Assembly (NCBI GenBank): GCA_012959605.1
Contig: DUCU01000028.1
Span: forward strand, 1 to 34,841
Reading direction: 5' to 3'
DNA length: 34,841 nt
From: Dehalococcoidia bacterium
GTDB lineage: Bacteria > Chloroflexota > Dehalococcoidia > Lucifugimonadales > UBA3495
The position numbers were made by a program, and so were the translations under genes. Below the pieces are notes generated by a model. It worked only from the letters and a program-made list of their open reading frames with translations, had not been told where the DNA came from and searched no databases. This document shows positions 1 through 8,730 of the stretch, one piece after another (within the stretch, counting starts at the first letter, position 1; each line of letters begins with the position of its first letter).

Positions 1-175
1 CTAGGCTAGACTGGCACGGGCCGTTGAGCGAAATACATAGTATTTAGATTTACAATTGATTTCGCACGTTTCAAGCCAGACTTTGTTAGAAAAGGCGCAT
101 AAGTCTTCCTCAAGAAGGAAGACGGTTGCGTTCTTTTCTGCGGGTAATTGCCAGATGAACATTGGAGGAAACCAT

Positions 176-1948
176 ATGTCGAGGCACCGGTTACTCAACG
201 TCAGATCCCTTCTGCCGATTGTGACAGCGATTATCGCGATTATCGCTGTTGCGTGCGGATCGTCGGACACGCCGCAAGCGGCAGCGCCGACGGCAGTACC
301 AGCACCAGTAGCAGCAGCAGCAGCTACGGCAGTACCAGCACCTCAGGCGCAAGCCACGCAGGCGCCAGTAGTTGCCACCGGCGGAAAATACGGTGGGACC
401 GTCAGGATGTCGGCTTATGCTGATACGAAGGACTGGGACCCCAGGGGTTCCTCCTCTCTTTCCAGCATCCAGGCCGTTTCTCAGTTGTACAACCAGATTG
501 TACAGATGGACACCACGGACACCAGCTTGGTCGTCTGTGACCTCTGTGACAGTTGGGAGATCAGCAACAACGGAGAAACGTTTACCTTTAAGATCCGCGA
601 CGGAGTCAAATGGCTAGATGGTTCCGACCTTGATGCCGAAGACGTCGCTTTCTCCATGCTACGGTACGGAGACCTTGATGGCCCCACTGGCCGGTCCGGT
701 CTCTGGCGAAACTACACCGTGGAACCCAAAGCTGGCGGCGTCAAACTGATTGACGACTTGACCGTAGAATTCAACCTCCAGTTCGCGTCAGGGGCTTTCA
801 TGAAGTTCTTGGCCGTTGACTATGTCAAGGTCCTGCAGAAGAGCCTGTTGGAAGCGGGGCACGACCTGAACTTGGCCGAAACCATCATCGACAACAACAC
901 TGGATCCGGCCCGTTCGTCCTTGATGAGTACCAACGTGGTAACTTCTACAAGGTCTCCAAGAACGACAACTACTTCAAAGATGGCCGTCCGTTCTTCGAC
1001 GGTATCGACCACTTCATCATCACCGACACCGGTACCTTGATTGCTCAGTTCAAGGCCGGCCAGTTAGACATGTCCAATGGTGGTTTCACCAACCTTTCCC
1101 CGACCCAGGCTTTCCAGGTCGAGATCGACACCAAGGGCGCCATCGCTCCTGTAGCGGTGTCCCCTTCGGCTGACTGGGGCCTGATGATGAACGTCAAAAA
1201 GGCTCCCTTCAACGACGCCAGGGTAAGGGAAGCAATTCAGTTGGCGATTGACTACCAGCAGTACAACGACTTGGTCTACGACAACACGCTCGGCGTAGGC
1301 TGCCCTCTGATGGGTCTAGCCCACACCTTCGAAGAGTGTAACGAATGGCCCGGTCTCCGACCCAAGGACGGCCCCGGTGGAGCTGATGACGTTGCTAGGG
1401 CCAAAGCCTTGATGGCCGAAGCCGGCTATCCCGACGGTTTCAGCACTCGCTACGACGTCCGCCAGGTCGGCCAATACCCTGACCAGTGCGCCGTCATCAA
1501 AGAGCAGCTTAAGAACACTCTAGGAATCGATGGCGAGATCACCACTTACCCAAGTGCTGCTGGCTACTCGTTCTTCGGGACCTCCCGGTCATCGGACTCG
1601 GAAGGCGACTGGGAACTGGCTTGCCAGGGTGAGGGTCAAGTAGTCCTAGATGTCGACGGTGTGATGGGCGGCGTCTACCAAAAGGGTGGAACCCGAAATT
1701 ACACCGACTGGGAAAATGACCAGGTCAACGCTTGGTTTGAAGACCAGAAAGACGAGACCGATCCGGCTGTTCGCAGAGAGATTAACAAAGAGATGGAACT
1801 CTTCTTGTTCTCTCAACAGGATAACCACTGGATCACAACGGGCTGGGGAGTGCTGCAATGGATGATCGGTGAAGACATCCGCGGCTTCAACGCACCTGAG
1901 ACCGTCCAGACCCACTTCAAGCACGAGGACTTGTGGCTCGACCGCTAA
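176..1948 (+). CDS. ABC importer solute-binding lipoprotein (peptide/nickel SBP family 5)
   Basis: Predicted extracytoplasmic binding component of a peptide-type ABC importer, 590 residues. The reading frame is open from a TTG at 56, but ATG 176 is preceded by GGAGG (164-168) at good spacing and gives a clean lipoprotein signal: basic N-terminus, hydrophobic stretch 12-26 and lipobox IAVAC with Cys27. Residues about 31-62 form a low-complexity Pro/Ala/Thr/Val/Gln linker, followed by a family 5 body (GGTVRMSAYAD start, then a region like DxxTxTFKIRDGVKW). Such linkers are common in Chloroflexota lipoproteins. The two permease genes follow downstream after a strong hairpin, an arrangement often giving more binding protein than permease. 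The ligand cannot be read from sequence; peptides, oligosaccharides or other organics are possible. Family assignment is confident, substrate unknown. Confidence 0.93.
   Translation: MSRHRLLNVRSLLPIVTAIIAIIAVACGSSDTPQAAAPTAVPAPVAAAAATAVPAPQAQATQAPVVATGGKYGGTVRMSAYADTKDWDPRGSSSLSSIQAVSQLYNQIVQMDTTDTSLVVCDLCDSWEISNNGETFTFKIRDGVKWLDGSDLDAEDVAFSMLRYGDLDGPTGRSGLWRNYTVEPKAGGVKLIDDLTVEFNLQFASGAFMKFLAVDYVKVLQKSLLEAGHDLNLAETIIDNNTGSGPFVLDEYQRGNFYKVSKNDNYFKDGRPFFDGIDHFIITDTGTLIAQFKAGQLDMSNGGFTNLSPTQAFQVEIDTKGAIAPVAVSPSADWGLMMNVKKAPFNDARVREAIQLAIDYQQYNDLVYDNTLGVGCPLMGLAHTFEECNEWPGLRPKDGPGGADDVARAKALMAEAGYPDGFSTRYDVRQVGQYPDQCAVIKEQLKNTLGIDGEITTYPSAAGYSFFGTSRSSDSEGDWELACQGEGQVVLDVDGVMGGVYQKGGTRNYTDWENDQVNAWFEDQKDETDPAVRREINKEMELFLFSQQDNHWITTGWGVLQWMIGEDIRGFNAPETVQTHFKHEDLWLDR
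290..342 (+). repeat. Direct repeat and AGC triplet run in the lipoprotein linker
   Basis: The 17-base word ACGGCAGTACCAGCACC occurs at 290-306 and again at 326-342, separated by five AGC triplets (310-324). It encodes the Ala/Pro/Thr/Val linker behind the lipid-anchored cysteine. Slippage in this stretch would change linker length without breaking the reading frame. Confidence 0.8.
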
Positions 1949-1983
1949 GCGGTAGCTAAAGACTCACACAGCGGGTTTACAAG

Positions 1984-2015
1984 ATGGCCTGCTCCGGTTA
2001 TTCGGAGCAGGCCAT
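1984..2015 (+). terminator. 13-bp hairpin between binding-protein and permease genes
   Basis: Perfect 13-bp stem (1984-1996 with 2003-2015) and a 6-base loop, 36 bases after the binding-protein stop. No T-tract follows, so it may be a partial terminator or an mRNA 3'-end stabiliser rather than a full intrinsic terminator. Confidence 0.6.
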
Positions 2016-2118
2016 CGGCAATTTGGGCGGGATGAAGTTGATCCGTCCGGGGGATTGCAACGTAGTATGATGAACCGGCAATTCAGGAACGGATACTCCA
2101 CTCAATAGGATCGGACAG

Positions 2119-3072
2119 ATGCAACAGTACGCCCTAAAACGGATAGCATTATTCTTCCCGACGATTTTGTTGATCACCATCATCGTTTTCGTGGTGATGA
2201 GGCTGATTCCCGGCGATGTTTGCATCGCTATTTTGAGCGATGGTGAGGCATCCTACACCCAAGCAGAACTTGATGATTGCCGAATCGAGCTCGACCTCAA
2301 TGACCCGTTGTTTATTCAGTACACTGATTGGGTATGGGGCGCGGTCCAAGGTGATTTTGGCGATTCCCTCTGGTTTAAAGCCCCAGTTATGGAAGAACTG
2401 GGCGAGCGGATTCCCGTCACCGTTGAAATGACTGTATTAGCGATGCTCATAGCCGTGGTCTTCGCGGTGCCACTGGGCATCATTTCGGCCCTCAAGCCGG
2501 AAAGTTGGATTGATTACGCAGCGAGAATATTCACTCTGGCCGGTATCTCGATGCCTACTTTCCTTGTTGCCATTCTGTTTGTATTGGGGCTGGTGCATAT
2601 TTTCGATTGGCTCCCGGCCCTGGGTTATAAGCAGATTTGGCAGGACCCCGGGGCCAATCTTCAGCAGATGATTTTCCCGGCCTTGGCGTTGGCTTTCTAT
2701 GAAATGGCCTTCGTTGCCCGGGTGACTCGCTCCGCGATGATGGAGATCATCAGAGAGGACTACATGCGGACCGCCCGCTCCAAAGGACTGAGTGAATCCG
2801 TAGTGGTCTTCCGCCATGGCCTGAAGAACGCCCTCCTGCCGGTCTTGACTACTTCAGGGTGGATATTCGCAAGGCTGTTTGGCGGCACTGTGATTATTGA
2901 GACCATCTTCCTGGTCCCCGGCATGGGTAGGATTTTGATCGAGTCCATCTTCCAGCGGGACTACACGATGATCCAAGCGGAGATTACAATAATCGCCTTT
3001 TTCATCGTGACCATCAACCTGGGTGTTGACCTCCTGTATGGGTTGTTGGATCCAAGAATCAGGTATGCATAA
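2119..3072 (+). CDS. ABC importer permease, DppB/OppB type
   Basis: Inner-membrane permease of the peptide/nickel family, 317 residues, a normal length. It has an N-terminal transmembrane helix (about 9-28, ending in the family-typical RLIPGD), a periplasmic stretch, further membrane segments (about 103-125, 137-160, 187-205, 285-310) and an EAA loop at about 214-240 (DYMRTARSKG then HGLKNALLPVL) that docks the ATPase. ATG 2119 has AGGA at 2107-2110. It lies between its binding protein and the second permease. The fold is confident; the transported compound is not determined. Confidence 0.93.
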   Translation: MQQYALKRIALFFPTILLITIIVFVVMRLIPGDVCIAILSDGEASYTQAELDDCRIELDLNDPLFIQYTDWVWGAVQGDFGDSLWFKAPVMEELGERIPVTVEMTVLAMLIAVVFAVPLGIISALKPESWIDYAARIFTLAGISMPTFLVAILFVLGLVHIFDWLPALGYKQIWQDPGANLQQMIFPALALAFYEMAFVARVTRSAMMEIIREDYMRTARSKGLSESVVVFRHGLKNALLPVLTTSGWIFARLFGGTVIIETIFLVPGMGRILIESIFQRDYTMIQAEITIIAFFIVTINLGVDLLYGLLDPRIRYA

Positions 3073-3161
3073 GGGGCATAGCCTCTCAATAGCGGGACCC
3101 GATTTTGGGGCCCAACAAAAAGTAATTGAGCAACCAGGTAGTCTGACTGAGGGTAATTAAG

Positions 3162-4094
3162 ATGCAGTTATTTCGATCCGACACCGTGGAAACGACTGAT
3201 ATTTCAATCGATCTAGCGAACCAAGTTCGCGTAAAGCCGACCGGGCTTGCGGCCATCTATGCCGGGCTAAAGGACTTTGCCCGGAGAAAGCCGGTAGCCT
3301 TTGGTGGCGGGATGGTACTTGTGTTCGCAGTATTGGTGGCAATCTTCGCTGACGTGATTGCCCCCTACGGCCCTACCCAAATAGCAATCGGCGACAAATT
3401 TGGAGGGCCTGGTTCCGAAAATGCCATCCTGGGCACTGATCAGTTGGGCCGTGACATTCTAACTCGTCTGATTCATGGCGCCCGCATCTCCATGTACGTG
3501 GGAATTGTCAGCGTCTTGATCGGCATCACAATTGGAACCCTTGTCGGTGTTACTAGTGCCTACGTCAGCGGCTGGGCCGACATAATTTTGCAAAGATTTA
3601 TCGACGCGATGATGGCTTTCCCGCCCATCATCCTGGCATTGGGTCTGATGGCCGCTCTGGGAGCCTCAGTAAACAACGTGGTTATTGCACTCTTGGTGAT
3701 TTTTATACCGGGAGCAACCCGAGTTATCAGGTCCCAGGCGTTAAGCATCAAGGAACTAGACTACACATTGGCGGCCAGGTCTATCGGCGCTAGTTCAACT
3801 CGAATCATCTTCCGGCATATGATTCCAAACATCATGGCAACATACATCGTGTTGGTAACGATATCTCTTGGCTTTGCCATCGTCGTGGAAGCAGCTCTAA
3901 GCTTCCTGGGCGTGGGAATACCGCCGGATGTTGCCACTTGGGGCAGTATGCTGGAGCTAGGCCGTAAGTACATCGACGTACAGGGCTGGATGGTAGTGTT
4001 CCCTGGGTTTGTCATCGCTCTTGTCGTATTCGCGGTGAACTTCCTTGGAGACGGACTCCGCGACGTCATGGACCCCAAGCTGCGAGGCCGCTAA
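3162..4094 (+). CDS. ABC importer permease, DppC/OppC type
   Basis: Second permease of the same importer, 310 residues. Family hallmarks are LGTDQLGRDILTRLIHGARIS at about 90-110, which begins the membrane domain, and an EAA loop at about 200-224 (LAARSIGASS then HMIPN). An N-terminal helix spans about 47-67. ATG 3162 is preceded by GAGGG at 3149-3153. The gap to the upstream permease is 89 bases, so co-transcription is likely. A strong terminator directly follows, so the ATPase subunits (DppD/DppF type) must be encoded elsewhere or shared with other importers. Confidence 0.93.
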   Translation: MQLFRSDTVETTDISIDLANQVRVKPTGLAAIYAGLKDFARRKPVAFGGGMVLVFAVLVAIFADVIAPYGPTQIAIGDKFGGPGSENAILGTDQLGRDILTRLIHGARISMYVGIVSVLIGITIGTLVGVTSAYVSGWADIILQRFIDAMMAFPPIILALGLMAALGASVNNVVIALLVIFIPGATRVIRSQALSIKELDYTLAARSIGASSTRIIFRHMIPNIMATYIVLVTISLGFAIVVEAALSFLGVGIPPDVATWGSMLELGRKYIDVQGWMVVFPGFVIALVVFAVNFLGDGLRDVMDPKLRGR

Positions 4095-4126
4095 CCGCCA
4101 CACGCAGTTCGCAAACTAGGTTAATC

Positions 4127-4159
4127 ATAACGGCGGGCATCTTGCCCGCCGTTATTTTT
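4127..4159 (+). terminator. Intrinsic terminator after the ABC transporter genes
   Basis: Perfect 13-bp GC-rich stem (4127-4139 with 4143-4155), 3-base loop and a T-run at its 3' side. It closes the transporter transcript. Confidence 0.9.
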
Positions 4160-4178
4160 TGGCATCGCGATTCCGGTG

Positions 4179-4207
4179 ATGACACTCAACAGGCTTCGGG
4201 CTATACT
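4179..4207 (+). promoter_or_regulatory. Candidate sigma-70-type promoter for the crotonase gene
   Basis: ATGACA (4179-4184), 17-base spacer, TATACT (4202-4207). This is 5 of 6 matches to each consensus box. Predicted start of transcription lies near 4214, giving a leader of about 50 bases before TTG 4264. It sits just downstream of the transporter terminator. Confidence 0.6.
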
Positions 4208-4263
4208 GGCTTTGCCTGCCCGGAGCGCGGATCGACTACCTTAAAAAAAGAGAAACCGACACC

Positions 4264-5052
4264 TTGAACGACCATATCCTGCTCGACTCTAAGTCCCCCG
4301 TGGCCACGGTTACCTTTAACCGCCCCAGCCAACGCAACGCCATCAGCTTTGATATGTGGCATGAGTTTTCTGGCATCATGCAGAAGCTGGATGCCGACCG
4401 GGACATACGGGCCGTGGTCATCACCGGCGCCGGGGGCGAGTCCTTTTCCGCTGGGGCCGACATCCAGGACTTTGACGATTATCGCTCCGACTCTACCAAG
4501 GGCCGGGGTTACAACGACGCTGTGAACGGAGCGCTCAAGGCCCTCTCAGAAATGGCCACACCTACTATCTCCATGATCCAGGGCTTCGCGGTGGGTGGTG
4601 GCTGCGAACTGGCAGTGGCAACCGACCTGCGCATCGCCAGCGACGACAGCCGCATGGGCATTCCGGTGGGCAAGCTTGGCATCAGCATCGGCCACCGTGA
4701 GATGCGTGGACTGGTCAATCTGGTGGGCAAGGGCAATGCCATGTATATCCTGCTTTCCGCTCGGTTGCTGGACGCTGAGGAGTCACTCAGGATTGGACTG
4801 GTCAATCAGGTAGTGAAACCCGGTGACCTCCACGATTACACCTACAAGTTGGCGAATGATATAGCGTCACTGGCGCCTCTCTCCCACGCCGTTAACAAGC
4901 TGACCATGCAGCAAGTTCAGAACAAGCCATCACTGGAGAACCTCACCAAGGAAGAGGACGACTTGCCGCTGATCCAATTCGACACCAAAGATTACCTGGA
5001 AGGCTATAAAGCCTTCTTGGAAAAGCGCCGCCCCAATTTTATTGGCGAATAA
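4264..5052 (+). CDS. Enoyl-CoA hydratase/isomerase (crotonase) family protein
   Basis: Crotonase-fold protein of 262 residues, a typical length. The two oxyanion-hole segments are visible: SFSAGADIQDF (about 60-70) and the GFAVGGGCELA region (about 107-117). The Glu in GGGCELA corresponds to the first catalytic Glu of enoyl-CoA hydratase, but the second Glu position (FGxPE in hydratases) is occupied by IPVGKLG, so a simple crotonyl-CoA hydratase activity is not assured; isomerase, hydrolase or other acyl-CoA chemistry is equally possible. The start is TTG 4264, as no better start lies nearby. It is preceded by its own candidate promoter and followed by tlyA 53 bases downstream. Confidence 0.88.
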   Translation: MNDHILLDSKSPVATVTFNRPSQRNAISFDMWHEFSGIMQKLDADRDIRAVVITGAGGESFSAGADIQDFDDYRSDSTKGRGYNDAVNGALKALSEMATPTISMIQGFAVGGGCELAVATDLRIASDDSRMGIPVGKLGISIGHREMRGLVNLVGKGNAMYILLSARLLDAEESLRIGLVNQVVKPGDLHDYTYKLANDIASLAPLSHAVNKLTMQQVQNKPSLENLTKEEDDLPLIQFDTKDYLEGYKAFLEKRRPNFIGE

Positions 5053-5105
5053 CGGCCATATTTTTAATGCCTCACCTAGCTTAAACAGCCAGCAAAAGAG
5101 ACCTT

Positions 5106-5843
5106 TTGACAGCACGTCCAGCTAAAATTCGGGCCGACCGTCTCGTCTTTGACCGTGGCCTGGCCGACTCTCGGGAACAAGCCCAAGCCCTAATCATGGA
5201 AGGCAAGGTTTACACCCCCGCAGGCCGAGTTCTAAAAGCCGGTTCCACTCTTCCGGAAGACGTGGAACTTGAGGTGAAGGGGCGTTTGCCATTTGTCAGT
5301 CGGGGTGGCGTTAAACTGGCCCACGCACTGGAGGAATTCCAGGTTGATGTTGCCGGGTTGACCGTGCTGGATGTTGGTGCGTCCACTGGTGGATTTACAG
5401 ACTGTGCGCTACAACGTGGCGCTCGAATTGTCTACGCAGTTGATGTGGGCCACGGACAGTTGAGTTACGGCCTACGTCAAGACGACCGAGTAGTCGTGAT
5501 GGAGAAGACCAACGCCCGCCATCCATTTGACCTCCCAGAGCCAGTGGACCTGATGGTTATGGACGTTTCGTTCATATCCATCTCCATGGTGATCCCGGAG
5601 GCCATGAACCACCTGAAGCCGGGCCATTACATAGTCTCGCTGGTTAAACCCCAGTTTGAAGCCCAGAAAGGCCAAGTAGGCAAGGGTGGTGTGATCAGAG
5701 ACCCAAAGATACACGCCGACGTGTTGGGTAGGACGGTCAACTGGGCCGTTGGTCAGGGTCTCAGAGTAAGAAACATCTGCCGTTCGCCGATACAGGGCGA
5801 CGCCGGCAACCGAGAATTCTTCATACTATTACAGAAACCGTAA
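5106..5843 (+). CDS. tlyA: TlyA-family rRNA 2'-O-methyltransferase
   Basis: Predicted SAM-dependent 2'-O-methyltransferase of ribosomal RNA, 245 residues, normal for TlyA. An N-terminal S4 RNA-binding domain (about 6-60) precedes the Rossmann-like FtsJ/RrmJ domain. Visible signatures are FVSRGGVKL (63-71, carrying the first Lys of the K-D-K-E type active site), the SAM loop DVGASTGGFTD (89-99) and DVSFIS (153-158). Start TTG 5106 is inferred from homology to the S4 domain beginning; upstream purines AAAAGAGA are a weak ribosome site. Known TlyA proteins modify 16S and/or 23S rRNA and influence capreomycin sensitivity; some were first described as haemolysins. Probably co-transcribed with the crotonase gene. 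Confidence 0.93.
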   Translation: MTARPAKIRADRLVFDRGLADSREQAQALIMEGKVYTPAGRVLKAGSTLPEDVELEVKGRLPFVSRGGVKLAHALEEFQVDVAGLTVLDVGASTGGFTDCALQRGARIVYAVDVGHGQLSYGLRQDDRVVVMEKTNARHPFDLPEPVDLMVMDVSFISISMVIPEAMNHLKPGHYIVSLVKPQFEAQKGQVGKGGVIRDPKIHADVLGRTVNWAVGQGLRVRNICRSPIQGDAGNREFFILLQKP

Positions 5844-5844
5844 C

Positions 5845-5863
5845 ATCAATTAAATTAATTGAT
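5845..5863. promoter_or_regulatory. AT-rich perfect dyad upstream of the CinA-like gene
   Basis: ATCAATTAA and its reverse complement TTAATTGAT flank a single A, forming a 9-bp perfect dyad 1 base after the tlyA stop and 32 bases before ATG 5896. Its near-pure AT content argues against a terminator; an operator is possible. Confidence 0.4.
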
Positions 5864-5895
5864 AAACAAGGGTCAACACCAAAAGGAGAACATCG

Positions 5896-6366
5896 ATGGA
5901 CGTTGAAGAGATTGCAAAAATACTGACTGAACGCGGCAAGACAGTTTCAGTGGCTGAAGCAGACACCGCCGGATTGATTGGGTACATGCTGGGCGCGATA
6001 CCTGGCAGCTCCAAGTATTTCCCCGGTGGTGTGATTGCTTACACCGGCGGACTGAAAGAGAAAGTGCTGGGCGTGGCCGATGACGTATCCCCCACCCACG
6101 GCACCGTGAGCAGCCAGATGGCCATTGGGATGGCCCGAGGCGTGTTGGAACTGTGCGGCACCGACTATGCAGTGTCCACCACCGGCGTAACCGGCCCCGC
6201 CGCCGGACGAGCCGGACTGCCCATTGGCACCTTCTGGATCGGTCTCGCAATCAAAGATGGTCAAGATAGGGCTATCGAAGTTCTGCTGCCGGGCGACCGG
6301 GATCAGTGCAAGCAAGGGGCCGCCAAAGCCGCACTGGACCTACTGGGTGAAGAACTTGGTTCTTAA
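5896..6366 (+). CDS. CinA C-terminal-domain-like protein with altered nucleophile motif
   Basis: 156-residue stand-alone homologue of the CinA C-terminal domain, known as PncC, nicotinamide-nucleotide amidohydrolase. Family features kept: IPGSSKYFPGGVIAYTGGLK (about 35-54, including the conserved Lys54 before VLGV), STTGVTGPAAG (94-104), GTFWIGLA (111-118) and a GDR motif (133-135). The motif that normally reads ESCTGG and carries the catalytic Ser reads EADTAG here (21-26), so the serine is Ala22. Deamidase activity is therefore doubtful; a ligand-binding or changed function is inferred. ATG 5896 has GGAG at 5885-5888. The stop codon overlaps the convergent penicillin acylase gene. Confidence 0.85.
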   Translation: MDVEEIAKILTERGKTVSVAEADTAGLIGYMLGAIPGSSKYFPGGVIAYTGGLKEKVLGVADDVSPTHGTVSSQMAIGMARGVLELCGTDYAVSTTGVTGPAAGRAGLPIGTFWIGLAIKDGQDRAIEVLLPGDRDQCKQGAAKAALDLLGEELGS

Positions 6367-8699
6367 CCGGGTTCTAGTATCTGCTCGGTTTCAGCCGAGC
6401 CCTCGATGTTGTCCCAGTCATATCCCATCGGAATCATCTTGACCTGACGCCAGGTCTCAGACTGATCGGCATAGTGTTCGCTGCCCGGATGTCCCGAACT
6501 GCCCAACGGAACCACCCACAGGGAATCATCCCAGTTGGATGGGTCGTAGGAGTAACGGGCCACGGATAGGCTCGTTACTGTGTTGGGATTCGCCGGCGAG
6601 TAACCACCCTGGAGCGGTGTATCACCATCGCCACTGGTGGGGATGGCTGGCGGGTCTAGCAGTTCTGCCAAGTCTGGATACGCCGCAGACAGGTTGTGTT
6701 TGGGGCGGGCCTGATGCACCTTGCCCCATTGCCATTGGTCAATGTCGTCTCCCAACCGCTCGGTCAGCGTCGCCACCGCCTTGGACAATGCCCGGGCAAC
6801 CGCCGTGGGCCAGGTGCCACCCTTGGGCAGTAGAGAGCGATCATCCTGGTCGATCATTGCTACCAACCGAGCCTTGAGTCGGTTGGAGAAAGAACCCAAA
6901 CCCCTGTCTGCGGGGTGCCAAGCCTCGTAGGCCAGCTTCTCAGTCAGATTGGTTTCCAAGACCTCTTTCAGCAGGGCGTCGCGCATCGCGCTGTAGATCG
7001 TGGGTTGGATCTTGTCGGCGTCCATCTCACAGTTCCAGTCTAGAAGCCGTTCCTGGGCCGTCTTGCTCAACTCATCCTGAGGTTCTAGTTGCTTGACCAC
7101 ACTCTGATAGGCCAACGCCGGGATAGACACCCGCTGGGCGTGCACCTGGGCCATGTCTTCTGCGGTGGGTCTGGTCAACGATTTTAGTCCTGCAGTAACC
7201 CGCTTGACTCTGAATTCAGGTGTGAAGTCGATAGCTATGTAGTGGGGATAGTCGTCGCCTACCGGCCTGTTGTTTGCCGTGGCGATGTAGCCCTCGGTCG
7301 GGTTGATGGAAACGGGTAGTTCGTCGAATGGAATATCCCCTTCCCACTCGTGTTCGCCAGTCCAACCCGGCACCGGCAGCCAGCCATTGACCCGAGAACG
7401 TATCGGTATCCGCCCCCGGCAGAGATAACCCATATCGCCGTGAATGTCAGCAAAGAGCAGGTTGTTGCAAGGGTCCACCCAGCCTTCCATGGAGTCCACC
7501 AACTCCTGGCTGTTCTCAGCCCGGAGCATCTTCCAGAGTATCTCAGGCCAGGTGGAAGCTTTCTCCGTGGCCGTGTACTTGAAGGCCAGCCCAAATCCCT
7601 GGGCTGGATTACCGGAGATTATTGGTCCGTGTTGGGTGACCGTCACCGTGGTCTGAACATCGCTGCCATCTTTGACCTTGATAGTTTCTTGGAATGTCTC
7701 CGCGTCCAGCCACTGGTCTTTGAATAGATATTTGCCTGGATTGCCCTCTTTGAATTGTTCCATGTACAGGTCTTGGTAGTCGGCAGCGGTATGGGTGACG
7801 CTCCAGGAAACCCGGCCATTGTGGCCAAAATGAGGGAATCCGGGGACTCCAGGGAAAGACAGGCCCACGACGTCGAATTCCGGACAAGCCACTTGGTTCT
7901 GATAGTAGGCGTTGGGAGTGTCCAGTGCCCTATGAGAGTCTCCGGCTAAGATGGGCTTGCCAGTGGCCGTTTCAGCGCCGCAAAGGACCCAGCTATTACT
8001 GCCTGAGTCCATTTCATTCAGGTAGTTAAGTCCGGCTGCGCCTTCCGTGAGTTCCTTCAGCCCTTCGTCCAGAGGACCGGGGGAGGTGGAGCCAGGAGGC
8101 AGGATCATCAAGAAACCAGGCTCAACACCTGGGAAGAGCTTGCCAGCTGTTTCAGCCCCCATCTCGCGGACCATCCGCGCCCGCCAGACCTTCGATTCGA
8201 AAACTCCCATGGAGATGTGGCGCAATTTGTAGGCAACCAGTCCGTGCCAGGGTTGCCAGGGTTCCGGCTGTAGGCCGGTGATGCGGTATTCCACCGGCAG
8301 AGCGTCGTTGCTGTTGATGAAGGCATTCACCCCGGCGGTGTAGGCGTCAAACATCCCCTTGGTGTGGGTGTGCATCACCTGGTAATCGGCCTTGGCGCTG
8401 GCTTCCAAACGGAACCGGCGCATCATGATGTCTTGGTTGACTGCCTGTTCGCCCACAGCTTCTGCCCAGCGGCCAGCGCCTCGCAGTCGGTCATATTCCA
8501 TGTGCCACAACCGGTCTTGGGCGGTGGCAAATCCCTGGGCAAAATAGGCGTCCATCTCTGATCCGGCCTTAATCCTCGGGATGCCGTGTTTATCCCGGTA
8601 GATCTTGACTTGCCCGTTCAGTCCCTTGAGGTGCACGGTGGCGGTCAGGTTTGGGATGGCTGACTTCAAATCCTGTCCGTTAATCATTTCAGAGATCAT
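6363..8699 (-). CDS. Penicillin acylase-family Ntn hydrolase
   Basis: 778-residue member of the penicillin/cephalosporin/acyl-homoserine-lactone acylase family, which hydrolyses amide bonds and matures by autocatalytic cleavage into alpha and beta chains. The predicted beta-chain N-terminal nucleophile is Ser234 in SGSNSWVL (232-239), followed by the usual AGDSHRAL-like loop. The N-terminus carries the family motif VKIYRDKHGIPRIKA (about 31-45) and AQGFATAQDRLWHMEYDRL (54-72). ATG 8697-8699 has AAGGGC upstream. No signal peptide is visible, although characterised relatives are usually periplasmic or secreted, so a cytoplasmic enzyme is suggested. Its TAA overlaps the stop of the CinA-like gene. 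Substrate unknown. Confidence 0.92.
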   Translation of the reverse strand: MISEMINGQDLKSAIPNLTATVHLKGLNGQVKIYRDKHGIPRIKAGSEMDAYFAQGFATAQDRLWHMEYDRLRGAGRWAEAVGEQAVNQDIMMRRFRLEASAKADYQVMHTHTKGMFDAYTAGVNAFINSNDALPVEYRITGLQPEPWQPWHGLVAYKLRHISMGVFESKVWRARMVREMGAETAGKLFPGVEPGFLMILPPGSTSPGPLDEGLKELTEGAAGLNYLNEMDSGSNSWVLCGAETATGKPILAGDSHRALDTPNAYYQNQVACPEFDVVGLSFPGVPGFPHFGHNGRVSWSVTHTAADYQDLYMEQFKEGNPGKYLFKDQWLDAETFQETIKVKDGSDVQTTVTVTQHGPIISGNPAQGFGLAFKYTATEKASTWPEILWKMLRAENSQELVDSMEGWVDPCNNLLFADIHGDMGYLCRGRIPIRSRVNGWLPVPGWTGEHEWEGDIPFDELPVSINPTEGYIATANNRPVGDDYPHYIAIDFTPEFRVKRVTAGLKSLTRPTAEDMAQVHAQRVSIPALAYQSVVKQLEPQDELSKTAQERLLDWNCEMDADKIQPTIYSAMRDALLKEVLETNLTEKLAYEAWHPADRGLGSFSNRLKARLVAMIDQDDRSLLPKGGTWPTAVARALSKAVATLTERLGDDIDQWQWGKVHQARPKHNLSAAYPDLAELLDPPAIPTSGDGDTPLQGGYSPANPNTVTSLSVARYSYDPSNWDDSLWVVPLGSSGHPGSEHYADQSETWRQVKMIPMGYDWDNIEGSAETEQILEPG

Positions 8700-8730
8700 G
8701 TTTGCCCTTAGCCTTCTCGAATCCTACGGT

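Noticed and set aside
56..175. Longer N-terminus of the solute-binding protein from TTG 56
   Set aside because: The extension would place 40 polar residues before the lipoprotein signal; ATG 176 has a strong ribosome site.
1..175. Promoter TTGAGC at 24-29 for the solute-binding protein gene
   Set aside because: No -10 box lies at acceptable spacing; nothing else is identifiable in this stretch.
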